Positions 35,226 through 44,112 of a stretch of 64,000 nucleotides of DNA are shown here, piece after piece. The notes under the pieces were generated by a model. The model saw nothing but the letters and a program-made list of their open reading frames with translations, was not told where the DNA came from and did not search any database. Within the stretch, counting starts at the first letter, position 1. The number at the start of each line of letters is the position of its first letter. The position numbers and the translations under genes are program-made. Source of the DNA: Clostridiales bacterium (GTDB lineage: Bacteria; Bacillota; Clostridia; Lachnospirales; Lachnospiraceae); assembly GCA_012520815.1 (NCBI GenBank), contig JAAYNM010000090.1:1-64000 (forward strand), read 5' to 3'.

Positions 35226-36584
35226 ATGAAGCAAATTCTTAGGGAATTGGTAAAAGGTAAAAAAGTAGCTATTCTAGGCTTTGGTAGAGAAGGTAAGTCT
35301 ACATTGAGATTTCTTATGAATATGGGGGCGGATAAATATAGTTGCCTTTCCATATTGGATAAAAATGATATTGTAGATGAAACCTTTGGGGTGGAGACTA
35401 TAGTAGGTGCCGATTATCAGTTTAACCTTAATGATTATGATGTAGTTATAAAAAGTCCTGGGATTGTTCTTGAAGAGGATATTTCCTCATATAAATGTAA
35501 TATAACAAGTCAAACAGAGATATTCTTTGAGGCATATAGGGATAGAATCATAGGTATTACTGGTACAAAGGGAAAAAGTACTACAACTACACTTGTTCAT
35601 CATATCCTAAAATGCGCAGGGCATGATTGTATATTGGCAGGTAATATCGGTATTCCAGCCTTTGATATAGTCGGTGATATTCACGATAAAAGCATAATAG
35701 TGTTTGAGATGTCTTCTCATATGCTTGAGTATATGAAGGTTTCACCCCACATTGGTGTGCTGATGAACATATACGAAGAGCACTTGGATCATTATGGAAC
35801 CATGGAAAAATACGTGGCAGCCAAAGAAAATATATATGCAAATCAAACGGAACAGGATATTTGTTTTATAAACAGCCTCCTTGCCGAATCGGCTAAAAGA
35901 GCCTCATCAAAGTTGTTTACAGTGTCTAATGAGGATGATACCGCAGATATTTTTATCAGTCATACACACGTTATAAATAATATAAATAACACAGAGTTTT
36001 ATATACCAGAATATGAAATTAATTTAATAGGGGAACACAACTACTTTGATATTGCCATTGCCTATGGAATAACTGAATATATTGGAATTGATAAAAACGA
36101 CTTCATGGAGGGGCTTAAGAGTTATGTTCCACTTCCCCATAGATTGGAGTATATTGGTACAGTAGATGGAGTGAGATACTATGACGATTCTATCTCAACC
36201 ATTTGTGATACAACTATACAAGCCCTTAAAAGTGTGCCAGATGTTGAGACCATAATTATTGGAGGAATGGATAGAGGAATAGATTACACTGACCTTATAG
36301 AATTTTTATCAACGGATAGGGTTTCTAATATAATATTAATGTATGATACAGGACTTAGGATTTATAATGAAATTAAGATTCTATTAGATGAAAATAAATT
36401 TATTAACTTTCAGAGAGTTCATATTGTTGAAGATTTAGAACAGGCAGTGAAGATGGCTAAAACATTGACAAAAGTAGGAAAAAGTTGCGTAATGTCTCCT
36501 GGGGCTGCGTCATATGGAATCTTCAAGAACTTTGAGGATAGAGGTAATGTTTACCGTGAGTTAGTAAAATGTAACAAAAAATAA
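35226..36584 (+). CDS. murD: MurD-type ligase, probable MurD2 (L-Glu-adding)
   Basis: A 452-aa Mur ligase that adds glutamate to UDP-MurNAc-L-Ala. The N-terminal Rossmann domain starts KKVAILGFGREGKSTLRFL. The ATP site is GITGTKGKSTTTTL (near residue 108), and NIYEEHLDHYGTMEKY follows. In the C-terminal domain, PHRLEYIGTVDGVRYYDDSISTICDTT carries DSIST where classical MurD has the DSKATN motif. With the MurL-like gene 102 bases upstream, this fits MurD2, which uses L-Glu. The length matches MurD. The ribosome site AAGGAC is modest. Confidence 0.85.
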   Translation: MKQILRELVKGKKVAILGFGREGKSTLRFLMNMGADKYSCLSILDKNDIVDETFGVETIVGADYQFNLNDYDVVIKSPGIVLEEDISSYKCNITSQTEIFFEAYRDRIIGITGTKGKSTTTTLVHHILKCAGHDCILAGNIGIPAFDIVGDIHDKSIIVFEMSSHMLEYMKVSPHIGVLMNIYEEHLDHYGTMEKYVAAKENIYANQTEQDICFINSLLAESAKRASSKLFTVSNEDDTADIFISHTHVINNINNTEFYIPEYEINLIGEHNYFDIAIAYGITEYIGIDKNDFMEGLKSYVPLPHRLEYIGTVDGVRYYDDSISTICDTTIQALKSVPDVETIIIGGMDRGIDYTDLIEFLSTDRVSNIILMYDTGLRIYNEIKILLDENKFINFQRVHIVEDLEQAVKMAKTLTKVGKSCVMSPGAASYGIFKNFEDRGNVYRELVKCNKK

Positions 36585-36891
36585 TCTGATAAATTCCCCC
36601 ATTGTGTAGATTAATTTCGTTAAAAAGTGGGAGTTGTTTTGAATTATGAATCATGCAACCCTATATCTTGTGGATGAAATACATGATACTCAAGATTTTG
36701 TGTTGTGCATATATATTAAAAATAGGAAATATGTACTAGATTTCATATAAAAAGAGTTTGATTTGTATATTAATTTATTGTATAATACAATTAAGTGACT
36801 ATATGTTTTTGTAGTACATATTTTTTTTGTTTGGTTTATTTGTCCGGGTGGTTCCGGAATGTTGATTTTGCATAAAAAGGGGACTCAACAC
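36585..36891. other. Intergenic leader of the type IV pilus operon
   Basis: No gene is supported in these 307 bases. A promoter lies at 36757-36786. Near the end, TCCGG-gtggtt-CCGGA (36841-36856) forms a small hairpin about 35 bases before pilB. No c-di-GMP-I or -II riboswitch core was recognised, although such switches precede pilus operons in some Clostridia. Confidence 0.5.
36757..36786 (+). promoter_or_regulatory. Probable promoter of the pilus operon
   Basis: TTTGAT (36757-36762) and TATAAT (36781-36786) with an 18-base spacer, giving a leader of about 100 bases before pilB. Confidence 0.5.
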
Positions 36892-38625
36892 ATGGCAGGA
36901 TTTAGAACGAGAATTAGACTTGGTGATGTACTTGTACAAGAAGGATACATTACTGAGGAACAAGTAGGATTAGCACTTGAAGAACAGAAAAAGCAGGGAA
37001 CTCTATTAGGTGAGACTATGGTAGCATTAGGATTTGTTACCGAGGACCAGTTGATAGATGTTCTTTGCGAACAGCTAAAGATTGATTATATAGATTTAAG
37101 AAAAGTAGAATCTATTCCAGAAGATATAATCAGCCTTATACCAGAAGAACTTATTAGAAAATACTCATTATTACCAGTTAGGATGTCATCTACACAGATG
37201 AATACCTTAGTAGTAGCGATGACTGATCCCATGAATATTTATGCGATAGATGATATTTCTATTGTTACAGGATATCAGATAGAACCAGTACTTTCTACCA
37301 CTTCACAGATTAATAGCAAGATTGACCTTATATTTGGTAAACAGCAGGCTCAGAATATTGCTGAAAAGTATAAGAAGGAGCAGGAAGCATATTTTGATTC
37401 TGGGAAGAAGAGCAAAGATGACGACAGTGAGGATGAGGCTAGACGTGAAGATGTTGAGAACTCACCTATCGTTTTGTTAGTTAAAGGTGTTATTGAACAG
37501 GCTGCTAGACAAAGAGCCAGTGATATACATATTGAACCCTTTGAGTATAATGTAAGAGTTAGATTCCGTGTAGACGGTTCGTTAAGAGAGATTATTTCAT
37601 ATGATAAGGCATTATACAATGCTATTATTGCACGTGTTAAGATAATTTCAGGGATGGATATTTCTGAGAAGAGAAAACCACAGGATGGCCGTATTACACA
37701 AGTAGTCGATCGTAAAGAATATGATATCCGTGTATCTTGTTTACCTACAGCTTTTGGCGAAAAGGTTGTTATGCGTCTTGCTTCTAAAGAAGGCTTCAAC
37801 AAGGATAAGAAAGATTTGGGTCTTAGACCTGAAGATTTAGTACAATTTGATAACATATTAAAGAACCCTCATGGTATTATTTTAGTTACAGGACCTACAG
37901 GTAGTGGTAAATCAACCACCCTTTATACAGCCTTAAGTGAATTGAATCGGGAAGATGTAAATATTGTTACAGTAGAGGATCCTGTAGAAGCAAATATTGA
38001 CGGAATAAATCAGGTACATGTTAATGTAAAAGCAAATCTTACATTTGCCAGTGCCTTAAGATCAATTCTTCGACAAGATCCAGATATTATTATGATTGGT
38101 GAGATTCGAGATGGTGAAACAGCAGGCATTGCCATCAAAGCCGCTATTACAGGACATTTGGTTGTTAGTACATTACATACCAACAGTACAGCGAGTACTA
38201 TTGGACGTATGGTGGATATGGGTGTTGAACCGTATTTGCTGGGTGATTCCCTTGTGGGTATTATTGCACAGCGTCTTGTTAGAAGACTTTGTCCAGAATG
38301 TAAAAAAGCTATACAAGCATCCCTTGATGATAAAAAGAAGATGGGTGTTGATATACATCAAGAATACACCATATATGAGCCAGTAGGTTGTCCAGCTTGT
38401 GACAATTCAGGATATAAAGGACGTATTGGTATATATGAAATTCTTACAGTTACAGGTAAAATTAAGAATCTTATCGCAAATAATGCAACTGCGGAAGAAA
38501 TAAAGGCGGGAGCCGAAGCAGAGGGAATGAGCTCACTTAGGAGTTCAGCTGCTAAGTATGTTATAGAAGGTGTTACTTCTGTGGCAGAGATGATGAAGGC
38601 TACATACACCGCGGACGAGGAGTAG
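36892..38625 (+). CDS. pilB: Type IV pilus assembly ATPase PilB/GspE
   Basis: A 577-aa hexameric ATPase that powers pilus extension at the inner face of the membrane. The N-terminal MshEN-type domain has RLGDVLVQEGYITEEQ and DLRKVESIPEDIISLIPEEL. Walker A is GPTGSGKSTTLYTALSE (near 333), the Asp box MDISEKRKPQDGRI and Walker B DPDIIMIGEIRDGETA. A zinc-binding CPECKKA...CPACDNSGYKGR lies near the end. The ATG at 36892 has AAGGGGA 8 bases upstream; the track start at 36859 overlaps a hairpin. It is the first gene of the operon. Confidence 0.94.
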   Translation: MAGFRTRIRLGDVLVQEGYITEEQVGLALEEQKKQGTLLGETMVALGFVTEDQLIDVLCEQLKIDYIDLRKVESIPEDIISLIPEELIRKYSLLPVRMSSTQMNTLVVAMTDPMNIYAIDDISIVTGYQIEPVLSTTSQINSKIDLIFGKQQAQNIAEKYKKEQEAYFDSGKKSKDDDSEDEARREDVENSPIVLLVKGVIEQAARQRASDIHIEPFEYNVRVRFRVDGSLREIISYDKALYNAIIARVKIISGMDISEKRKPQDGRITQVVDRKEYDIRVSCLPTAFGEKVVMRLASKEGFNKDKKDLGLRPEDLVQFDNILKNPHGIILVTGPTGSGKSTTLYTALSELNREDVNIVTVEDPVEANIDGINQVHVNVKANLTFASALRSILRQDPDIIMIGEIRDGETAGIAIKAAITGHLVVSTLHTNSTASTIGRMVDMGVEPYLLGDSLVGIIAQRLVRRLCPECKKAIQASLDDKKKMGVDIHQEYTIYEPVGCPACDNSGYKGRIGIYEILTVTGKIKNLIANNATAEEIKAGAEAEGMSSLRSSAAKYVIEGVTSVAEMMKATYTADEE

Positions 38626-38633
38626 GAGAAGAC

Positions 38634-39689
38634 ATGATGACCGTTGAAGAGATTTTAACAGTAGCAAAGGAGCTAAAAGCTTCCGATGTTCATATTGCAG
38701 TAGGAATACCACCTAAGGTAAGGGTTCATGGTGAACTTATGAATATGAACTACCCAATGCTTACTAAGGATGATTCAGATAGCATAATTAAAAGTGTTAT
38801 GAATACTAGGCAGATGGAGATATTAGAAGAAAAAGGTGAGGTTGACTTTTCTTTATCGATTCCGAAAGTTGGGCGATTCAGAGTTAATGTATTCAGGCAA
38901 AGAGGAACTCTTTCAGCAGCACTTCGTTTGGTAAATACTATTATTCCAAGACCTGAAGACTTAGGAGTTCCACCATCAGTTGTAAATTTGTTTAAAAAGA
39001 AGAGAGGCCTTGTACTTGTAACAGGACCTACAGGTAGTGGTAAATCTACTACACTGGCTTCTATTATTAACGTTATTAATGAAAATTTACCAGCTCATGT
39101 TATTACCCTTGAGGACCCTATAGAGTACTTACATTCTCACAAGATGGCAACAGTCAATCAAAGAGAGATTGGAATGGATTCACTTTCATATAAGAATGCG
39201 CTTAGGGCAGCACTTCGTGAAGATCCAGATGTAGTTCTTGTAGGAGAGATGAGAGATTTAGAGACCATATCCATTGCTATAACAGCAGCAGAAACTGGAC
39301 ATTTGGTTTTCTCCACATTACATACAATAGGTGCAGCAGCAACTATCGACCGTATTATTGACGTATTTCCACCACACCAACAGCAGCAAATCCGTATTCA
39401 GCTTGCTATGGTACTTGAAGCAGTTGTATCACAGCAATTAATTGCAACAGCAGACGGAAAGTCACGAGTGGCAGCTTTTGAAGTTCTTCACTCCACCCCA
39501 GCGATTAAGAATCTTATCCGTGAGAATAAAACATTCCAGATTGCTTCTACTATGCAGACGAACAAAAAGATGGGTATGCAGACTATGGATGACGCATTGT
39601 TTTACTTATATGCACAGGGAATCATTTCAAGAGATAACGCACTTAATTACGCTCAGGATCCACAATCATTGGAAAGAAAACTTTTCTAG
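38634..39689 (+). CDS. pilT: Type IV pilus retraction ATPase PilT
   Basis: A 351-aa ATPase that depolymerises pili, allowing twitching and DNA uptake. The N-terminal PAS-like domain has ELKASDVHIAVGIPPKVRVHGEL. Walker A is GPTGSGKSTTLASII (near 129). The His box is TLEDPIEYLH and the AIRNLIRE element is seen as AIKNLIRENK near residue 290, a PilT signature. It follows pilB by 8 bases, with GGAG before the ATG. Its presence implies retractable pili rather than a type II-like secretion pseudopilus. Confidence 0.94.
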   Translation: MMTVEEILTVAKELKASDVHIAVGIPPKVRVHGELMNMNYPMLTKDDSDSIIKSVMNTRQMEILEEKGEVDFSLSIPKVGRFRVNVFRQRGTLSAALRLVNTIIPRPEDLGVPPSVVNLFKKKRGLVLVTGPTGSGKSTTLASIINVINENLPAHVITLEDPIEYLHSHKMATVNQREIGMDSLSYKNALRAALREDPDVVLVGEMRDLETISIAITAAETGHLVFSTLHTIGAAATIDRIIDVFPPHQQQQIRIQLAMVLEAVVSQQLIATADGKSRVAAFEVLHSTPAIKNLIRENKTFQIASTMQTNKKMGMQTMDDALFYLYAQGIISRDNALNYAQDPQSLERKLF

Positions 39690-39703
39690 GAAAGAGGTAT
39701 TAA

Positions 39704-40918
39704 ATGGCACAATTTTCATATGAAGCCGTCGGTATGGATGGCAAGATAAAAAAAGGGAACATTGAAGCTGATAGTATTGAAAAAGCAAAGAGTCTTCTAA
39801 GAGGTGATGGTCTAACAGTTTTAAAATTAGGAGAAGCCAATATATTCAATAAGGATTTGAATTTCAGCTTTGGAAAGAAAAAGAAATTGGGGGCTAGAGA
39901 CTTAAGCGTTTTTTGTAGACAGTTCCTTAGTATTTTAAAGGCAGGAGTTAGTGTTATTATGGCACTAGACATGTTGGGAGACCAGACAGAAAACAAGACC
40001 CTTAAGGCAGCGATAAAGTCCACAAAGGACAATGTAGAAAAAGGTGATACCCTTGCAGCAGCAATGAGAAAGCAAGAAGGAGTTTTTCCATCTATTCTTT
40101 TGAATATGATAGAGGCTGGTGAAGCATCAGGTTCCTTAGAAGTATCACTTGATAGAATGAGTACTCATTTTGAAAAGGATGCTAGAATTAAGGGTATGGT
40201 AAAGAAAGCTTTTATGTATCCTATAGTACTTGTATTTGTTATGATAGCAGTAATTATAGTTATGTTGACATTTGTTATCCCACAGTTTGAAAGTATGTTT
40301 GCAGATCTTGGAGATGAGCTGCCAGCCTTTACAAAAGCAGCCGTGGCCCTTAGCGCTTCATTGCAAAATAGTTGGTACATATATGTAATTGCAATTATTA
40401 TTATTGTAGTAGCTTACAAGTTCTACTCAGCCACACCTAATGGTTCAAGAGTAATGTCAACACTTAAACTTAAGATACCAGTATTTGGGGCTCTAGCTAC
40501 AAAGACAGCCTGTGCAAGATTTTCAAGAACACTTGCTACATTACTTGCAGCGGGAATGCCACTTATTGACGCTATTAATATTTGCTCAAAGATTATGGAC
40601 AACGTTTTATTTAGAGATGCTCTTACAGAAGCGGCAAAGCAGGTTGAACGAGGTCTGCCACTATCAGTTCCGCTTAGACAATCAGGTCTATTCCCGAATA
40701 TGGTACTTCATATGACAGGTATAGGTGAAGAAACTGGTAATATGGAGGAGATGCTTACAAATGTAGCCAACTACTATGACGAAGAAGTAGAGATGACTAC
40801 ACAGCAAGCGACAGCCCTTATGGATCCAATAATTATTGTAGTTATGGCATTAGTTGTATCTGCACTTATTGCTGTTATCTACGCGCCAATGATGCAGATG
40901 TACTCAAGCGTTGGTTAA
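39704..40918 (+). CDS. pilC: Type IV pilus inner-membrane platform PilC/GspF
   Basis: A 404-aa membrane protein that couples PilB/PilT to pilin assembly. Two T2SSF domains are visible: residues about 68-190 (LSVFCRQFLSILKAGVSVIMALDML) and about 270-395 (FSRTLATLLAAGMPLIDAINI). Membrane helices lie near 170-190, 220-240 and 375-398. MAQFSYEAVGMDGKIKKGNIEA is the usual N-terminus. AAGAGGT precedes the ATG. It lies 14 bases after pilT and is followed by a structured leader and the pilin gene. Confidence 0.94.
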   Translation: MAQFSYEAVGMDGKIKKGNIEADSIEKAKSLLRGDGLTVLKLGEANIFNKDLNFSFGKKKKLGARDLSVFCRQFLSILKAGVSVIMALDMLGDQTENKTLKAAIKSTKDNVEKGDTLAAAMRKQEGVFPSILLNMIEAGEASGSLEVSLDRMSTHFEKDARIKGMVKKAFMYPIVLVFVMIAVIIVMLTFVIPQFESMFADLGDELPAFTKAAVALSASLQNSWYIYVIAIIIIVVAYKFYSATPNGSRVMSTLKLKIPVFGALATKTACARFSRTLATLLAAGMPLIDAINICSKIMDNVLFRDALTEAAKQVERGLPLSVPLRQSGLFPNMVLHMTGIGEETGNMEEMLTNVANYYDEEVEMTTQQATALMDPIIIVVMALVVSALIAVIYAPMMQMYSSVG

Positions 40919-40935
40919 AAAATTTATCCCCAGTG

Positions 40936-40971
40936 GATATACCCTCGGGACCCGAGCCAGAGGTTGATATC
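40936..40971 (+). promoter_or_regulatory. GC-rich hairpin in the pilin gene leader
   Basis: GATAT and CCTC pair with GAGG and ATATC around an inner CTCGG-gac-CCGAG stem. It stands out in a very AT-rich gap of 86 bases between pilC and the pilin gene. There is no T run, so an mRNA-stabilising or processing role, boosting pilin output over upstream genes, is more likely than termination. Confidence 0.5.
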
Positions 40972-41004
40972 ATAAAATAATAAATCTAAAGGAGATTAAA
41001 GGAA

Positions 41005-41520
41005 ATGAAAAAGACAAACAACAAAGGTTTCTCATTAGTAGAGCTTATCGTAGTTATTGCTATTATGGCAGTACTCATCGGTGTATTAGCACCAGCACTT
41101 ATTGGTAACATTGAAAAATCAAGAGAATCAAAGGATATACAAGCACTTGATGCAGTTTACGCAGCAGTTAAAACAGCTTACGGCGACGAAGCAGGAAATA
41201 AATCAGCAGCTGAAATTGAGGGTCTTACCGAAGGAAAAGGGGTGAAACTTGACACTATTAAGGTAACAGAGGATAATGCATTTGCAAAACAGGTTAAAGA
41301 GTATCTTGAGGGCGAAGACATTGAGTTCTCATCAGGTGCTAATGAAAAAGCTGATGTATATGTTATGATTATTGATGGTAATATTACAGTTTATGCTGCA
41401 GAAAAAGCTGGAACACCTACACAAGCAAAAAAAACAACAAATGAAAAAGGCGAAGGTATTAAGTTCCTCGTTGGTAATAAAGCGAACGTTGGCGAAGCAG
41501 AAGAACCAGCCGAACCATAA
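41005..41520 (+). CDS. pilA: Type IV major pilin candidate
   Basis: A 171-aa prepilin. The leader MKKTNNKG is followed by the prepilin peptidase site G/F and SLVELIVVIAIMAVLIGVLAPALIG, with the conserved Glu at mature position 5. The globular part is Ala/Lys/Glu-rich and ends in a Glu/Pro tail (GEAEEPAEP). No cysteine pair is seen, unlike many Gram-negative pilins. A strong AAAGGAG and a hairpin-containing leader suggest high expression, as expected for the major subunit. It lies between PilC and the peptidase. Confidence 0.88.
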   Translation: MKKTNNKGFSLVELIVVIAIMAVLIGVLAPALIGNIEKSRESKDIQALDAVYAAVKTAYGDEAGNKSAAEIEGLTEGKGVKLDTIKVTEDNAFAKQVKEYLEGEDIEFSSGANEKADVYVMIIDGNITVYAAEKAGTPTQAKKTTNEKGEGIKFLVGNKANVGEAEEPAEP

Positions 41521-41545
41521 AAAATATGAAAAAGGAATATAGAAT

Positions 41546-42313
41546 ATGCCTAGTGAGATAATTCTGTTTACATTTATAGTAGTATTTATATACGGTTTAT
41601 GTATAGGTAGCTTTTTAAATGTATGCATATATAGAATACCATTAAAAGAGAATATTGCTGTAAACAGGTCTCACTGCATGTCCTGTGGTGGACAGCTGAA
41701 GTGGTACGACCTTGTACCACTTTTCAGCTATCTGTTTCTTCAAGGAAGGTGCAGATATTGCAAAGAGAAAATATCAATACAATATCCATTAATAGAAAGT
41801 ATTAATGGTCTCGGGTATGTATTAATATTTATTGTAAATGGAATTAATCTCACAAGCATATTATATTCCTTAGCATTTTCAGCATTAATAGTACTAAGTG
41901 TTATTGATTGGAAGACGTATGAAATACCACTACCTATTAATATATTTATATTAGCACTAGGAGTTATTAGGGCAGTACTGGATTACGAAAACTTAATTGA
42001 CTACATTATAGGGTTTGTTTGTGTCAGTGGTTTTCTATTGTTGCTATTTTTTGCAACAAAAGGAAGGGGAATAGGCGGGGGAGATATTAAACTTATGGCA
42101 GCCGCAGGGTTGCTACTTGGTTGGAAAAATATAATATTAGCACTTGTAATTGGATGTGTAGTGGGTTCTATTATACACATCGCGAGAATGAAGATATCAA
42201 AAACAGATCATGTATTAGCATTTGGACCATATCTATCAGTTGGCATTTTTATAGCTATGCTGTGGGGTGATCCAATAATACGCTGGTATTTATCTATGTT
42301 TAACTTAAATTAG
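41546..42313 (+). CDS. pilD: Prepilin peptidase PilD
   Basis: A 255-aa membrane aspartyl protease that removes prepilin leaders and methylates the new N-terminus. It has GSFLNVCIYRIP near residue 26. A cytosolic zinc loop with two CxxC pairs follows (CMSCGGQLKWYDLVPL and CRYCKEKISIQYP). The first catalytic Asp lies in SVIDWKTYEIP and the second in GRGIGGGDIKLMAAAGLLLG. About seven or eight membrane helices are predicted. AAAGGAA precedes the ATG. Its substrates are the four G/xxxxE prepilins of this operon. Confidence 0.94.
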   Translation: MPSEIILFTFIVVFIYGLCIGSFLNVCIYRIPLKENIAVNRSHCMSCGGQLKWYDLVPLFSYLFLQGRCRYCKEKISIQYPLIESINGLGYVLIFIVNGINLTSILYSLAFSALIVLSVIDWKTYEIPLPINIFILALGVIRAVLDYENLIDYIIGFVCVSGFLLLLFFATKGRGIGGGDIKLMAAAGLLLGWKNIILALVIGCVVGSIIHIARMKISKTDHVLAFGPYLSVGIFIAMLWGDPIIRWYLSMFNLN

Positions 42314-42383
42314 AAAATAACGTGGGAAACCACGAGTAAATAAATAGAAGGAAAAATAACCGCAAGGTATAGGAGGAAAATAG

Positions 42384-44102
42384 ATGGCTAGAATATTATC
42401 CATTAGAATCGGTAAGAAGTACGTTAAAATATGTGAATTACAGTACTCTTCAGGAAACAGTGTGTACGTTAACAGAATCTTAAAGGCAAAGCTCCCAGAA
42501 GGTGTTGTTGAAGATGGTTTCATTATGGACTTTTATGCTGCAGAGATATTCTTAAGATCAATTCTTACAGAAAACAGCATGACAGCTACAGATGTTATCT
42601 TCTCTATTTTATCATCAAAGATTGCAAGTAAAGAAGTATCAACACCTATAATGAATAAGAAAAGATTGGTGGAGATGATTGATGCCAACGCCAGTGAGTA
42701 CTTCCCAGTATACCTTGAAGATTATATTCTGGCGCATACTGTTCTTGATAAAGGTAATCCTAAAAAGGGGTTAAATACTATGAGGGTTCTTGTGCTTGCA
42801 GCACCAAAGGACCTGATTGATGATTATTATAAGTTAGCAGAAAGACTTAAATTAAATGTTAAGTCTATTGATTATGCTGGAAACTCAGCATATCAAATGA
42901 TAAGAAGACAGATTGATAGCTCTGTATCATTAGTAATTCAGATTCAGGAAGAGAATACAACAGTTAATATTTTAAATGATAACATTCTTAAGCTACAAAG
43001 AGTAGTTCCATATGGTAAAAACTTACCACTAGAGGCGCTTTGTAATGCCAATGGAATAGACGAGGATGAGGCTACTACACTTCTTGAAACGGAGAGATAT
43101 ATCCATGAGACATTTGATGGGGATCCGGTTACAGAATCTATTAAACATTTGTTTAACAATATCTTAAGAGTAGTGGATTACTACAACTCACGTTATGTAG
43201 ATGAACCTATTGAAAAAGCATATCTTGTAGGCGAATCAGTTAGTTTGCTTGGTATAGAGAATTTGTTTGCCAATGAATTTAATTTTCCAGTTATGGAGAT
43301 TAATAAATTCCACGGTGTTAAACTAGAAAATGAAAATGAGTTATTACATAGAATTGTAACAAAGTATGTAGGATGTTTAGGCGCAGGTATTGCATCTGTA
43401 GACTTTATGCCTAAGGAAACCCTTGAAAAAATTAAAAATATAAATAGTTTCCGTATGCTGAAAATCGGTGTTATAGGTGCATTGGCTGCAGGAGTACTTT
43501 TTTGTGCCATACCACTTACACAGATAATATTTGCAACTGCTGAACAATCAAACATCCAAAAGAAGATTGATAGAATAAAAGATATAGAAAAAGTTGTGGA
43601 TGATTATTATGATGCTCACGATATATATTATGATGCAGCAGCATTTAAAGATATGTCAGATAGTAATAATGACTCACTCATTAACTTTATAACAGAATTG
43701 GAACTTACTCAGCCTAGTGATATTGCAATTAGCAATATTACTGTAAAAAATGGACAGGTTAGCATTACTGGTACTACCAGTGTAAAACCTACTATTGCTA
43801 AGTACATTACCCAACTTAAGGGTATGAGCAATGTGGCAGATGTTTTCGTTAGTACACTATCAGAGACAAAGGACGAAAATGGTGTTATTACTACTAAGTT
43901 TACACTTGCATGTTTATTCAAAAAGTTACCAGACTATGTAGATTATGCCGAAACTTTAATTGGTCAAAATGTAATGGATTTCGAAAGTATAATTCGCGAC
44001 CTGATAGACAAACAAAATTCATCAATAGAAGAGGATGAATCAGAGAGTAAAGCGAACAGACCAGATGAAGATGAGACACCAGATTCATCAGAAGAAGAGT
44101 AG
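42384..44102 (+). CDS. PilM-PilN fusion protein
   Basis: A 572-aa protein joining two normally separate assembly-platform proteins. Residues about 1-350 match the actin-like ATPase PilM (MARILSIRIGKKYVKICELQY, PVYLEDYILAHTVLD, YLVGESVSLLGIENL). A single membrane helix follows (MLKIGVIGALAAGVLFCAIPLTQIIF, about 352-378). The extracellular remainder resembles PilN: a coiled stretch (EQSNIQKKIDRIKDIE) and a ferredoxin-like domain (ISNITVKNGQVSITGTTSVKPTIAKYI). The tail is very acidic (EEDESESKANRPDEDE). GGAGG lies upstream. PilO follows, as expected after PilN. Confidence 0.86.
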   Translation: MARILSIRIGKKYVKICELQYSSGNSVYVNRILKAKLPEGVVEDGFIMDFYAAEIFLRSILTENSMTATDVIFSILSSKIASKEVSTPIMNKKRLVEMIDANASEYFPVYLEDYILAHTVLDKGNPKKGLNTMRVLVLAAPKDLIDDYYKLAERLKLNVKSIDYAGNSAYQMIRRQIDSSVSLVIQIQEENTTVNILNDNILKLQRVVPYGKNLPLEALCNANGIDEDEATTLLETERYIHETFDGDPVTESIKHLFNNILRVVDYYNSRYVDEPIEKAYLVGESVSLLGIENLFANEFNFPVMEINKFHGVKLENENELLHRIVTKYVGCLGAGIASVDFMPKETLEKIKNINSFRMLKIGVIGALAAGVLFCAIPLTQIIFATAEQSNIQKKIDRIKDIEKVVDDYYDAHDIYYDAAAFKDMSDSNNDSLINFITELELTQPSDIAISNITVKNGQVSITGTTSVKPTIAKYITQLKGMSNVADVFVSTLSETKDENGVITTKFTLACLFKKLPDYVDYAETLIGQNVMDFESIIRDLIDKQNSSIEEDESESKANRPDEDETPDSSEEE

Positions 44103-44112
44103 GAGGTATAGT

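Noticed and set aside
36585-36891. c-di-GMP riboswitch before the pilus operon
   Set aside because: Expected by analogy with other Clostridia, but no recognisable class I or II core was seen; only a small TCCGG/CCGGA hairpin is present.
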